Positions 1-8,573 of a stretch of DNA of 64,000 nucleotides are shown piece by piece. Under the pieces are notes generated by a model. The model was not told the DNA's origin and did no database searches. It saw only the letters and a program-made list of their open reading frames with translations. Positions within the stretch are counted from its first letter, which is position 1; the number at the start of each line of letters is the position of its first letter. Position numbers and translations under genes: made by a program. The DNA comes from Litorisediminicola beolgyonensis (GTDB lineage Bacteria > Pseudomonadota > Alphaproteobacteria > Rhodobacterales > Rhodobacteraceae): the NCBI RefSeq assembly GCF_042679605.1, contig NZ_JBHTMU010000012.1, positions 38,997 to 102,996 of the forward strand, in the 5' to 3' direction.

Positions 1-146
1 GCGAAATCGATGATCCGCGTCTTGCCACCGAAATAGACCGCCGGTTTCACCCGCCGGTCGGTCAGTTCCTTCAGCCGAGAGCCGCGCCCACCGGCGAGCA
101 CGAAGGCCATCGTCCGGCTGGTCAGCCGTCCCGAGGTCACGTTCAT
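1..146 (-). CDS. glgC: Glucose-1-phosphate adenylyltransferase, N-terminal part (runs off the window)
   Basis: Makes ADP-glucose from glucose-1-phosphate and ATP, the committed step of bacterial glycogen synthesis. Only the first 48 residues are inside the window. They contain the nucleotidyltransferase signature AFVLAGGRGSRL followed by the conserved KPAVYFGGKTRIIDF block near residues 34-48, typical of GlgC. The ATG at 146 is preceded by a strong purine-rich ribosome binding site (GGGGGGAGGA). It is the third gene of a leftward glgP-glgB-glgC series, 77 bases after glgB, so it is probably co-transcribed. The rest of the gene, and possibly glgA and glgX, should lie beyond the left edge. Confidence 0.93.
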   Translation of the reverse strand, partial: MNVTSGRLTSRTMAFVLAGGRGSRLKELTDRRVKPAVYFGGKTRIIDF

Positions 147-223
147 TTTGGTTCCTCCCCCCCTTATTGCGCCGCGCCCGCTGTCGCGGGTGCTGCGGCC
201 ATGCATGTGTCGCGGGCGGGCCG

Positions 224-2407
224 TCATTCCTTGACCAGGAAGACGGCCGAAAGCGGCGGGATCACCACCGTCGCCTGCGCGGGCTGACCGTTGAAGCCGT
301 CCTCCACGGCCTCCACGCTGCCCATGTTGCCGCGATCGCCGCCCCCGTAGAGGCCGGCATCGGTGTTGAGCGCCTCGCGCCATGTGCCGGCCTGCGGCAT
401 GCCGACCCGATAGGCGGTCTGTTCGACCGGCGTGAAATTCGCGAGCACCACCACCTCGGCGTCGCCGGGATGGCCGCGCCGGATCCAGGCATAGACCGAG
501 CGCTCGGCATCGTTGGCCTCGATCCACTGGAAGCCCTCGGGGTCGCAATCCTTGACGTGCAGCGCGGGCGTGTCGGCATAGAGCCGGTTCAGGTCGCGCA
601 CGAGGGACTGGATGCCCTTGTGATAGCCGCCCGAGGCCGCCGCCCAGTCGAGCTGGGCGTTGTGGTTCCACTCGTGGCCCTGGGCGAACTCCTGTCCCAT
701 GAAGAGAAGCTTCTTGCCGGGGTGGCCCCACATGAACCCGTAATAGGCGCGCAGGTTGGCGAATTTCTCCCATTCGCCGCCCGGCATCCGGTTCAGCATC
801 GAGCCCTTGCCATGCACGACCTCGTCATGGCTGATCGGCAGGATGAAGTTCTCGGAGAAGGCGTAGTGCAGCCCGAAGGTCATCTGGTGATGGTGATGCT
901 TGCGGTAGATCGGGTCCTTCTTGATGTATTCGAGCGTGTCGTTCATCCAGCCCATGTTCCACTTGAACCCGAAGCCGAGCCCGCCGTCATAGACCGGCCG
1001 CGAGACCTTGGGGAACGAGGTGCTTTCCTCGGCCACCGTCATGATCCCGGGGCATTCGCCATAGGTCTCGGAGTTCATCGTGCGGAGCACGTCGATGGCC
1101 TCGTAATTCTCGCGCCCGCCATCCTTGTTCGGCACCCACTCGCCGTCCTTGCGCGAGTAGTCGCGGTAGAGCATCGAGGCGACCGCATCCACGCGCAGCC
1201 CGTCGGTGTGGTATTCCTCGAGCCAGTACAAGGCGTTGGAGACGAGGTAGTTCTTCACCTCGGTGCGCCCGTAATTGTAGATCAGCGTGTTCCAGTCCTG
1301 GTGGAACCCCTCGCGCGGGTCGGCATGCTCGTAGAGGGCGGTGCCGTCGAACTGGCCGAGCCCGTGCGGATCGGTCGGGAAATGGCCCGGCACCCAGTCG
1401 AGGATGACGCCGATCCCGGCCTTGTGCGCCGCGTTGACCAGATCGCGAAACTCATGCGGAGGACCGTGGCGGACGGTGGGCGCGAACATGCCCACGGGCT
1501 GGTAGCCCCAGGAGCCGTCGAACGGATATTCCGAGATCGGCAGCAGCTCGATATGGGTGAAGCCCATGTCGCGGACATACTCGACCAGCTCGGTCGCGGC
1601 CTCGACATAGGAGATGCGCCGCCCGTTCTCCTTTCGCCGCCACGAGCCCAGATGCACCTCGTAGACCGAGATCGGCGCCTCGCGGCCATTGGCCTTGGCG
1701 CGGGTCTCCATCCACTCCTGATCCGACCAGCCATAGCCGCGGATGTCGCGCACGACGCTGGCGTTCTCCGGCGGGTGCTGCGAGCCGAAGCCGACCGGGT
1801 CGGCCTTGAGCGGCAGGACCGCGCCATGCGCGCCGACGATCTCGTATTTGTAGACGGTGCCTTCGCCGAGACCGGGCAGGAAGATCTCCCAGACGCCGGT
1901 CGCGCCGCGCCGCCGCATGACATGCCGCCGGCCGTCCCAGAGGTTGAAATCGCCGACGACCGAGACGCGCCGGGCGTTGGGCGCCCAGACCGCGAAATGC
2001 GTGCCGTAGACGCCCTCGTGCTCCATCACATGCGCGCCGAGCACCGTCCAGAGCCGCTTATGGGTGCCTTCGCCCAGGAGATACTCGTCGATCTCGCCCA
2101 GGACCGGGCCGAAGCGGTAGGTGTCCTCGGTGTCCCAGACACCGCCGGCATTGGCGCCGCGCAGCCCGTAGGGCGCGTCGCCCGGGACCGGTCCGTGGAA
2201 GGTTCCCGGGACGCCCTCGACCGGGGCGAGCGGGTATTGCTGGTTTCCGATCACCGCCCACATCTCAACCGCTCCGGGATCGAATGCGGTCACGGTCCTG
2301 GTCTCTCCCGCGCCGCGCGGGCCGAGGAGGGAAAAGACGTCGTCGCAGGTGCCTTCGGAAACACTGCGGAGACGGTCGAGCGGGGGGAGGTCTTTGTTCT
2401 GTGCCAT
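224..2407 (-). CDS. glgB: 1,4-alpha-glucan branching enzyme (GH13, GlgB)
   Basis: Cuts alpha-1,4 glucan chains and rejoins them as alpha-1,6 branches in cytoplasmic glycogen. The 727-residue product matches the usual GlgB length. An N-terminal GlgB domain and CBM48 precede the GH13 barrel, which has DWVPGHFP, GLRVDAVASMLYRDYSR with the nucleophile Asp407, VAEEST with the acid/base Glu460, and PISHDEVVHGKGS with the transition-state Asp. The frame stays open upstream, but the ATG at 2407 (MAQNKDLPP) is chosen because an earlier start would run into glgP. It lies 50 bases after the glgP stop and 77 bases before glgC. The opposite strand is also open for 750 codons here, an effect of high G+C. 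Confidence 0.97.
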   Translation of the reverse strand: MAQNKDLPPLDRLRSVSEGTCDDVFSLLGPRGAGETRTVTAFDPGAVEMWAVIGNQQYPLAPVEGVPGTFHGPVPGDAPYGLRGANAGGVWDTEDTYRFGPVLGEIDEYLLGEGTHKRLWTVLGAHVMEHEGVYGTHFAVWAPNARRVSVVGDFNLWDGRRHVMRRRGATGVWEIFLPGLGEGTVYKYEIVGAHGAVLPLKADPVGFGSQHPPENASVVRDIRGYGWSDQEWMETRAKANGREAPISVYEVHLGSWRRKENGRRISYVEAATELVEYVRDMGFTHIELLPISEYPFDGSWGYQPVGMFAPTVRHGPPHEFRDLVNAAHKAGIGVILDWVPGHFPTDPHGLGQFDGTALYEHADPREGFHQDWNTLIYNYGRTEVKNYLVSNALYWLEEYHTDGLRVDAVASMLYRDYSRKDGEWVPNKDGGRENYEAIDVLRTMNSETYGECPGIMTVAEESTSFPKVSRPVYDGGLGFGFKWNMGWMNDTLEYIKKDPIYRKHHHHQMTFGLHYAFSENFILPISHDEVVHGKGSMLNRMPGGEWEKFANLRAYYGFMWGHPGKKLLFMGQEFAQGHEWNHNAQLDWAAASGGYHKGIQSLVRDLNRLYADTPALHVKDCDPEGFQWIEANDAERSVYAWIRRGHPGDAEVVVLANFTPVEQTAYRVGMPQAGTWREALNTDAGLYGGGDRGNMGSVEAVEDGFNGQPAQATVVIPPLSAVFLVKE

Positions 2408-2457
2408 GCTGCCTAGCTTAGACCCCCGCTTCCGACGTTCAACGTATCGACCGATTT

Positions 2458-4860
2458 TCAGCCTGTCAGAAGGCTTTCCGCGTTCCAGATGTCGCTCATG
2501 TAACCACGGATCGTGCGATCCGACGAGAACCAACCCGATCTCGCGGTGTTGAGAGCGGCTTTGCGCGTCCATGTCTCCGCATCGGCATAGGCGGCATCGA
2601 CCTCGCGGCTGGCGCGCCAGTAATCGGTGAAGTCCGAGGAGACGAGGAAGTAGTCCGGTCCCGACAGGTTCTCGACGATATGCACGTAGCGATCCGGCTC
2701 GTCGGGCGAGAAGAGACCGTCCTTGATCGCGTCGAGCGCGCGCTTCAGGCGCGGATCGGCGGCGATGGCCTGGGCGGCGTGGTTCTCGACCTTCCGCCGC
2801 GCGACGACCTCGTCCGCGGTCATGCCGAAGAGGAAGAAGTTCTCCGCACCGACATGCTCGCGGATCTCGACATTGGCGCCGTCGAGCGTGCCGATGGTCA
2901 GCGCGCCGTTCAGGGCGAATTTCATGTTGCCGGTGCCCGAGGCTTCCTTGCCGGCGGTCGAGATCTGCTCGGAGAGATCGGCGGCCGGGATCAGGCGCTC
3001 GGCGAGCGTCACGTTGTAGTTCGGAAGGAACACCACCTGGAAGAAATCGCGGGTCGCGGCATCGGCGTTGATCACCTGGGCCACGTCGTTGATCAGGCGG
3101 ATGATGTCCTTGGCGAAGAAATAGCCGGGCGCGGCCTTGCCTGCGAAGATCTTGACGCGCGGGACATGGTTGCCCGAGGGCGCGTCCTTGATCTCCTGCC
3201 AGAGCGCGATGGCCTCGAGGATGTTGAGATGCTGGCGCTTGTACTCGTGCAGGCGCTTGATCTGGACGTCGAACATCGCGTCGGGATCAACGGTGAGCCC
3301 GTGCGCCTCGGCCATCCAGGCCGCGAGATCGGCCTTGTTGCCGCGCTTGGCGTCGGCATAGCGCTGGCGCCAGCCCGCGTCCTCGATCGAGGGCTCCAGC
3401 TCCTTCAGCCGCTCCAGGTCATCGACCCAGCCCTCGCCGATGGTCTCGGTGATCAGGCCGGAGAGCCGCGGGTTGCAGGACAGAAGCCAGCGTCGCGGCG
3501 TGACGCCGTTGGTCTGGTTCACGATCCGGTCGGGGTGGAGCCGGTGCAGCTCCTCGAAGACGGTTTCCTTCATCAGCCCGGTATGGAGCGCCGAGACGCC
3601 GTTGACCTTGTGGGCCATGACGAAGGACAGCTCGCCCATCTTCACCTGGTGATCCGCCCGGACCGAGAGGCTGCGCGAGGGGTTGGCCTTGGCATGGGCC
3701 GAGTCGATCCGGTCGACGATCTGCAGATGCCGCGGCAGGAGGCGGCCGAAGAGACCTTCGCCCCAGCTTTCCAGCGCCTCGGGCAGGAGCGTGTGGTTGG
3801 TGTAGCTGAGGCAGGCCGTAGCGGTGGCCATCGCGTCCTCGAAGCTCATGCCGCGCTCGTCGTGCAGGATGCGGACCAGCTCCGGCCCGGCGATGGCGGG
3901 ATGGGTGTCGTTGAGCTGGATCGCCACCTTGGCGGGCAGCTTGCCCAGGTCGTCATGCTCACTGTCGAAGCGGCGCAGGATGTCTCGGAGCGCGGCGGCG
4001 GTCAGGAAGAACTCCTGCTTGAGGCGCAGCTCCTTGCCCTGCTCGGTGGTGTCGTCGGGATAAAGCACGCGGCTGATCGTGCGCGCCAGCGCCTCGGGCT
4101 GGGCGGCCTCGGCAAAGGCGCCGCGGTTGAAGGAGGACAGGTCGAACGGGTTCGCGGCCTTGGCCGACCAGAGCCGCAGCGTGTTGGCCCAGCGGCCCTG
4201 CCAGCCGACGATGGGCGTGTCGAACGCCTCGGCGAAGACGCATTCCGAGGGCGTCCAGACGGTGGTTCCGCCCTTCGTCTCGACGCTGCCGCCGAAGCCG
4301 ATCGGGTAGCTCGCCTCGGGGCGCTCGAACTCCCAGGCGTGGCGCTGCAGGAGCCAGGTCTCGGGCGCTTCCATCTGGCGGCCGCCCTCGAAGCTCTGGC
4401 GGAAAAGCCCGTGCTCGTAGCGGATGCCGTAGCCATAGGCGGGGCAGCCAAGCGTCGAGAGGCTTTCGAGGAAACAGGCCGCGAGCCGTCCCAGACCGCC
4501 ATTGCCGAGCGCCGCGTCGGGCTCGTCGGAAAGGACCGTGTCGAAATCGACCCCGAGCTGCGAGAGCGCGCCGCGCGCCTCGTCCAGAAGCCGCAGGTTG
4601 ACGATGCCGTCCTCGAGAAGACGGCCGATCAGGAACTCCATCGACAGGTAATAGACGCGCTTGGCCCCGGCCTCGTAGGTCTTGCGGGTGGCCGCGAACC
4701 ACGAATCCACGATCCGGTCGCGGACCGCGAAGGACAGCGCCAGCCGCCAGTCCTGCACCTGCGCATGGGACGGGTCGGTGCCGATCTCATAGGTCAGATG
4801 GCGCAGGATATCGTCACGAAACGCGTCGGCGGTGGTGCGGGGAGGGGTCGCGATATTCAT
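2458..4860 (-). CDS. glgP: Glycogen/starch/alpha-glucan phosphorylase (GT35)
   Basis: Releases glucose-1-phosphate from the non-reducing ends of glycogen by phosphorolysis, using pyridoxal phosphate. The 800-residue product fits the GT35 family. The C-terminal half has the PLP segment EASGTGNMKFALNGALTIG with the Schiff-base lysine, and LDGANVEI. The N-terminal part has AALGNGGLGRLAACFLESLSTLG. The ATG at 4860 (MNIATPP) follows a GAAAGG ribosome binding site; an upstream in-frame start adds 18 unconvincing residues. It is first in the leftward glgP-glgB-glgC group. Breakdown and synthesis genes therefore share one transcript, and the glucokinase gene just upstream also reads leftwards. Confidence 0.97.
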   Translation of the reverse strand: MNIATPPRTTADAFRDDILRHLTYEIGTDPSHAQVQDWRLALSFAVRDRIVDSWFAATRKTYEAGAKRVYYLSMEFLIGRLLEDGIVNLRLLDEARGALSQLGVDFDTVLSDEPDAALGNGGLGRLAACFLESLSTLGCPAYGYGIRYEHGLFRQSFEGGRQMEAPETWLLQRHAWEFERPEASYPIGFGGSVETKGGTTVWTPSECVFAEAFDTPIVGWQGRWANTLRLWSAKAANPFDLSSFNRGAFAEAAQPEALARTISRVLYPDDTTEQGKELRLKQEFFLTAAALRDILRRFDSEHDDLGKLPAKVAIQLNDTHPAIAGPELVRILHDERGMSFEDAMATATACLSYTNHTLLPEALESWGEGLFGRLLPRHLQIVDRIDSAHAKANPSRSLSVRADHQVKMGELSFVMAHKVNGVSALHTGLMKETVFEELHRLHPDRIVNQTNGVTPRRWLLSCNPRLSGLITETIGEGWVDDLERLKELEPSIEDAGWRQRYADAKRGNKADLAAWMAEAHGLTVDPDAMFDVQIKRLHEYKRQHLNILEAIALWQEIKDAPSGNHVPRVKIFAGKAAPGYFFAKDIIRLINDVAQVINADAATRDFFQVVFLPNYNVTLAERLIPAADLSEQISTAGKEASGTGNMKFALNGALTIGTLDGANVEIREHVGAENFFLFGMTADEVVARRKVENHAAQAIAADPRLKRALDAIKDGLFSPDEPDRYVHIVENLSGPDYFLVSSDFTDYWRASREVDAAYADAETWTRKAALNTARSGWFSSDRTIRGYMSDIWNAESLLTG

Positions 4861-4974
4861 CTGTCTGGCCTTTCGAAATCGAGGCGGCGTTACCGCTATC
4901 AACAGCGCGCCCATGTGAATGGCAAGCGCGAATGACGGCGCCGCGCGCGGCTGTCGCAGCCCGGTGGCGCGAAA

Positions 4975-5943
4975 TTAGGCAGCGTCTTCGCGCTGGCCCA
5001 TCAATTCCGCGAGGTGGCAGGCGGAGCCGGTGAGGGCGGCATAGTCGTCGGCGACGAGGTGGACGGGAAACTGGCGCATGAACTCGGAGAACCGCCCCTT
5101 GTCGGTCAGGGCCTCTTCGAAGGTGCCCGATTTCAGATGAGGCTCGAAATGGCGCGCGACCCCGCCGCAGAGATAGATGCCGCCGAAGGGCAGGCTGACG
5201 AGCGCCAGATCTCCGACGAGACGCCCGAGCATGCGGGTGAAGATGCGCACCGCCTTGTCCGCGAGAGGATCGTCGCCGGTGCTCTCCATGATCGCGGCGG
5301 CGTCCTTCGGCGCGGCGCCCGCATCCTCGGCGAGCCAGGCGTAGATCCGCTCGAAGCCGCGGCCCGACAGGGCGTCCTCGATCCCGGGCTGGGGATGCTT
5401 CTGGGCGATCCAGTCGCGCAGCGCCCGGGTTTCGGCATCGGGCGTGGGCATGGTGATGTGACCTGATTCCGAGGGCGGCACCAGCGTCTGGCCGCCCAGC
5501 CGGTAGACCGGAGCGGCGTTGAGACCGGTGCCGACGCCGACAACGAGCTTCGCGGCCTGCGGACTTGCGGGCTGGCCGGGCAGGAGCGGGACCAGGCTTT
5601 CAGGTCCCAGCCGGTCGAGCGCATGGCCCTGCGCCTGCAGGTCGTTCAGCACCGCCACGGTGGTGGCACCCGAAGCCTCCGAGATCACCTTGCGGTCGAT
5701 GGACCAGTTGAGATTGGTGAGCTTGCCGATGCCGTCGCGCACCGGGCCTGCCATCGCGACGCAGGCCGCCTCGGGCGACGCGCCGATCTCGGCCAGGTAA
5801 TGCTCCAGCACTTCGCCCAGCCCCGACACCTCGGCATTGCGATAGCGCCGGATCGAGCCGGTCTCGATCTCGGCGCCGTGGGCCAGCGCAACGCGCGTAT
5901 TGGTGCCGCCGATATCCGCGACAACCGCCGTCTGATCCGCCAT
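4975..5943 (-). CDS. glk: Glucokinase (ROK-independent Glk type)
   Basis: Phosphorylates free glucose with ATP to glucose-6-phosphate in the cytoplasm. The 322-residue protein begins with the phosphate-binding motif VVADIGGTNTRVAL, has LNDLQAQGHAL (catalytic Asp region) near residue 100, GVGTGLNAA near 135, and a C-terminal GGIYLCGGV segment, all typical of E. coli type Glk. The ATG at 5943 shares its A with the last base of the beta-glucosidase TGA (TGATG), so translation is coupled; a GTG one codon earlier is also possible. The position suggests it traps glucose released by the neighbouring alpha- and beta-glucosidases. Confidence 0.95.
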   Translation of the reverse strand: MADQTAVVADIGGTNTRVALAHGAEIETGSIRRYRNAEVSGLGEVLEHYLAEIGASPEAACVAMAGPVRDGIGKLTNLNWSIDRKVISEASGATTVAVLNDLQAQGHALDRLGPESLVPLLPGQPASPQAAKLVVGVGTGLNAAPVYRLGGQTLVPPSESGHITMPTPDAETRALRDWIAQKHPQPGIEDALSGRGFERIYAWLAEDAGAAPKDAAAIMESTGDDPLADKAVRIFTRMLGRLVGDLALVSLPFGGIYLCGGVARHFEPHLKSGTFEEALTDKGRFSEFMRQFPVHLVADDYAALTGSACHLAELMGQREDAA

Positions 5944-7268
5944 CACGCTCTCCCCAATGCCGCTTTGATCGCGTGGTAGGAGGCTTTCGGCGTGCGTTCA
6001 AGGCTGTCGAAATCCACATGCACCAGTCCGAAGCGTTCCTTGTAGCCGAAGGACCATTCGTAATTGTCGAGAAGCGACCAGATGAAATAGCCCGAAACCG
6101 GCACGCCTTCGTCGATGGCGCGCAGAACCGCGTCGAGATGGGCCTCGATATAGGCGATGCGCTGCGGGTCCTCGATCGCGCCGTTCTCGATCGGATCATG
6201 CGCTGCCATGCCGTTCTCGGTGACGAAGATCGGCATGTCGCCGGTATAGTCCTGCGCGGTGCGCTTGAGGAAGCGGTAAAGGCCCTCGGGATAGACCTCC
6301 CAGCCCATCACCGTTTTCTCGAGGGGGCCTTCGACCGGCGTCAGACCAGGCCACGCTCCGCCCGAAGGCGCGAGGATCGCACGGGTGTAGTAATTGACGC
6401 CGCACCAGTCCATCGGCGCCTGGATCGTCGGGAAATCCTGTTCCCAGCCTTTCGGCAGATGTTTTTCGAGCCCGTCGAGGATGACCTGCGGGTAGCTGCC
6501 GCGGAAGACCCCGTCCATGAAGAAGCGGTTGTAGTAACCGTCATGGATCGCGGCGGCCTGCTGCGCCTTGGCGCCGCGCTCGGCCGGTTCGGCCCATTCG
6601 AGATTGAAGACCGCGCCGATATTGTCGATGCCCATCGCGCGGAGCGCCTGGGCCGCGGTGCCGTGGGCCAGAAGGCAGTGATGCATCGCCCTTGCGGTGG
6701 CGCGAATGTCCCGTAACCCCGGCGCCTGCGCGCCCAGGAAATGGCTCAGCCAGGTGACGCAGAAGAACTCGTTGATCGTGGCCGTCGACCAGACCCGGTC
6801 GCCGATGCGGCCCATGATCACCTCGGCATAATCGGCGAACCACTTGGCGACGTCGGGATTGGTCCAGCCGCCGAGATCCGAGAGCGCCGAGGGCAGTTCC
6901 CAGTGATAGAGCGTCAGCGCCGGTTTCACGCCGCGCTCGCATATCGCGTCGACAAGACGGTCGTAGAAATCGAGCCCTTCTTCGTTGGGCTGGCCCTTGC
7001 CCTCGGGCAGGACCCGCGCCCAGGAGGTCGAGAAGCGATAGGCGTCGAAGCCCGCGCCCGCGACAAGGTCCATGTCCTCTTCGTATCGGTGGTAATGATC
7101 GCAGGCGACGCGCCCGTCCTCGGCCCGGACCACGTTGCCGGGGGTCGCGGCATAGGTGTCCCAATGGGTCGAGCCTGCGCCGCCGAAGCCGTGCCCCTCG
7201 ATCTGATACGAGGAGGTCGCGGTGCCGAAGGTGAAGCCGTCGGGGAAATCGGCGCGGCGGTGTTTCAT
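5943..7268 (-). CDS. Beta-glucosidase, glycoside hydrolase family 1
   Basis: Predicted cytoplasmic enzyme that hydrolyses beta-glucosides to glucose. At 441 residues it matches GH1 (BglA/BglB). The N-terminus FPDGFTFGTATSSYQIEG is the family signature, and the nucleophile motif VTENG is present (PIFVTENGMA). The acid/base motif reads TINEF where the family consensus is T-x-NEP, so the glutamate is kept but the proline is replaced by phenylalanine. There is no signal peptide. The start at 7268 overlaps the end of aglR by four bases and the stop touches glk, giving a compact aglR-bgl-glk operon. It is probably controlled by AglR although the adjacent transporter genes are of alpha-glucoside type. 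Confidence 0.94.
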   Translation of the reverse strand: MKHRRADFPDGFTFGTATSSYQIEGHGFGGAGSTHWDTYAATPGNVVRAEDGRVACDHYHRYEEDMDLVAGAGFDAYRFSTSWARVLPEGKGQPNEEGLDFYDRLVDAICERGVKPALTLYHWELPSALSDLGGWTNPDVAKWFADYAEVIMGRIGDRVWSTATINEFFCVTWLSHFLGAQAPGLRDIRATARAMHHCLLAHGTAAQALRAMGIDNIGAVFNLEWAEPAERGAKAQQAAAIHDGYYNRFFMDGVFRGSYPQVILDGLEKHLPKGWEQDFPTIQAPMDWCGVNYYTRAILAPSGGAWPGLTPVEGPLEKTVMGWEVYPEGLYRFLKRTAQDYTGDMPIFVTENGMAAHDPIENGAIEDPQRIAYIEAHLDAVLRAIDEGVPVSGYFIWSLLDNYEWSFGYKERFGLVHVDFDSLERTPKASYHAIKAALGRA

Positions 7269-8308
7269 ACAACGGGTCCTTCCAGGGCGGGGGCCGGTCC
7301 GGTCGAGCGGCCGATGATCAGGTCGGCCTCGAGCAGTTCCTGTACCGGTCCGGTCTCGGGATCTGCAATGAGGCTCAGAAGCATTTCCGCGGCGCGCTTG
7401 CCGTGCTCGCGGACCGAGGAGCGCGTGGCGGTGAAGACCGGGACGGCGGCGCGGTTGCGCAGGTAGCCCAGGTCGTCATCATGGGTGACGAGGCTGATGT
7501 CGCGGCCGAGGGTCAGCCCGGTCTCGTCGAGGGCGTGCCGGACGCCGATGGCGGTGATCACCGACGAGGTCAGCACGGCCGTGGGCGGGGCATCCATCCC
7601 CCGCATCTTGCGCATCGCCGAATAACCGAGCTCCTCGGTCATCTCGCCCTGGACCATCAGCTCGGGGTTCGGCGCGATCCCGGCCTCCTCGAGCGCGGCG
7701 AGGTATCCCTCGCGGCGGCGCCAGGCGAAATCCATTGTCTCGAGTCCGTTGATCAGCGCGATGCGGCGATGGCCGAGCTCGATCAGAAGCTGGGTCGCGC
7801 GCTTGAAGGCGCGGCGGTTGTTCATGTCGATCCAGGAGTAGGGCGCGTCCATGTCGCTGGCACGGCCATGGACCACGAAGGGCAGGCCGAGCTCGCTCAG
7901 AAGGTCGATCCGGTGATCGGTGCGGTGGGGCCCGTGCAGGATCAGCCCGTCGACATTGCCCTTGGCGCGGATGTCGCGGTAGCGGGCCTCCTGCGCGCCG
8001 TCCTCGACCATCGAGAGCGTCAGGTCGTAGCCGGCGGCGGTGTAGACCTCGGAGGCGCCCGAGATGAAATCGGCGAAGACCGGGTTCACCATCTCATGGG
8101 CCTTCGAGACGGGAATCACGTGCCCGATGGACATGGCCCGCCCGGTGGCGAGCCCCTTGGCGCGGGCGTTCGGGATATAGCCGACCTCGCGGGCGACGGA
8201 CACGATGCGCCGCCGTGTTTCTTCGCGCACCTCGGGATAGCCGTTGAGCGCGCGGCTCACCGTCGTCTGGCTGAGGCCGAGATGTTCCGAGAGTTGCTTG
8301 AGATTCAC
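7265..8308 (-). CDS. aglR: LacI-family transcriptional regulator of alpha-glucoside genes
   Basis: 347 residues. An N-terminal LacI helix-turn-helix (LKQLSEHLGLSQTTVSRALNG, hinge region to about residue 60) is followed by a periplasmic-binding-protein-like sugar sensor domain. It is divergent from aglEFGAK, the arrangement known for AglR in Sinorhizobium and related alphaproteobacteria. Two copies of a palindrome with core AAAGCGCTTT lie in the divergent spacer, one 25 bases upstream of this start and one near the aglE promoter. This suggests autorepression and repression of the transporter operon, with an alpha-glucoside or derivative as inducer. The name rests on context and family; the inducer cannot be read from sequence. 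Confidence 0.9.
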   Translation of the reverse strand: MNLKQLSEHLGLSQTTVSRALNGYPEVREETRRRIVSVAREVGYIPNARAKGLATGRAMSIGHVIPVSKAHEMVNPVFADFISGASEVYTAAGYDLTLSMVEDGAQEARYRDIRAKGNVDGLILHGPHRTDHRIDLLSELGLPFVVHGRASDMDAPYSWIDMNNRRAFKRATQLLIELGHRRIALINGLETMDFAWRRREGYLAALEEAGIAPNPELMVQGEMTEELGYSAMRKMRGMDAPPTAVLTSSVITAIGVRHALDETGLTLGRDISLVTHDDDLGYLRNRAAVPVFTATRSSVREHGKRAAEMLLSLIADPETGPVQELLEADLIIGRSTGPAPALEGPVV

Positions 8309-8332
8309 CGCTGCTTGCGTCCCCTGTGGCCC

Positions 8333-8342
8333 AAAGCGCTTT
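8333..8342. promoter_or_regulatory. Probable AglR operator, aglR-proximal copy
   Basis: Palindrome AAAGCGCTTT within CCAAAGCGCTTTCAA. The central CG and the flanking A/T are typical of LacI-family operators. It lies 25 bases upstream of the aglR start and so could block aglR transcription. The second copy is 157 bases away. Confidence 0.75.
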
Positions 8343-8450
8343 CAATTATTGATTTGGATACTGCATGCGGCTCCGCGAGGAAAGGGGCAAGTGGTGCAGG
8401 GCTTCGCCGCGCTGCGGCAATGAAATTCTGGCTTTGCAAGAGTGATCCGA

Positions 8451-8479
8451 TTGACATGTGGCGAAGAACCAGACAGGTT
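8451..8479 (+). promoter_or_regulatory. Candidate aglE promoter
   Basis: A perfect TTGACA at 8451-8456 is followed after 17 bases by a weak -10 candidate, CAGGTT (8474-8479). The predicted transcript start would fall at or just before the operator at 8488-8501, a common position for repression. The -10 match is poor, so only the -35 element is convincing. Confidence 0.45.
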
Positions 8480-8487
8480 CGCGGCAC

Positions 8488-8501
8488 CCAAAGCGCTTTG
8501 G
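8488..8501. promoter_or_regulatory. Probable AglR operator, aglE-proximal copy
   Basis: Perfect 14-base palindrome CCAAAGCGCTTTGG with the same core as the copy at 8333-8342. It sits just downstream of the TTGACA element and 72 bases before the aglE ATG, where bound repressor would block the start of aglEFGAK transcription. Confidence 0.8.
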
Positions 8502-8573
8502 ATTGCGTGCGGGCGAAATTTTACTTGCGGGGGCCGTTGCAAATCCCGTGAGATGAAACCGGGAGGAATTCAC

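Noticed and set aside
167..2416. Long open frame (about 750 codons) on the + strand opposite glgB
   Set aside because: It mirrors glgB codon positions, has no recognisable domain or ribosome binding site, and similar antisense frames face glgP, uvrA, aglA, pstC and others. It is a by-product of high G+C.
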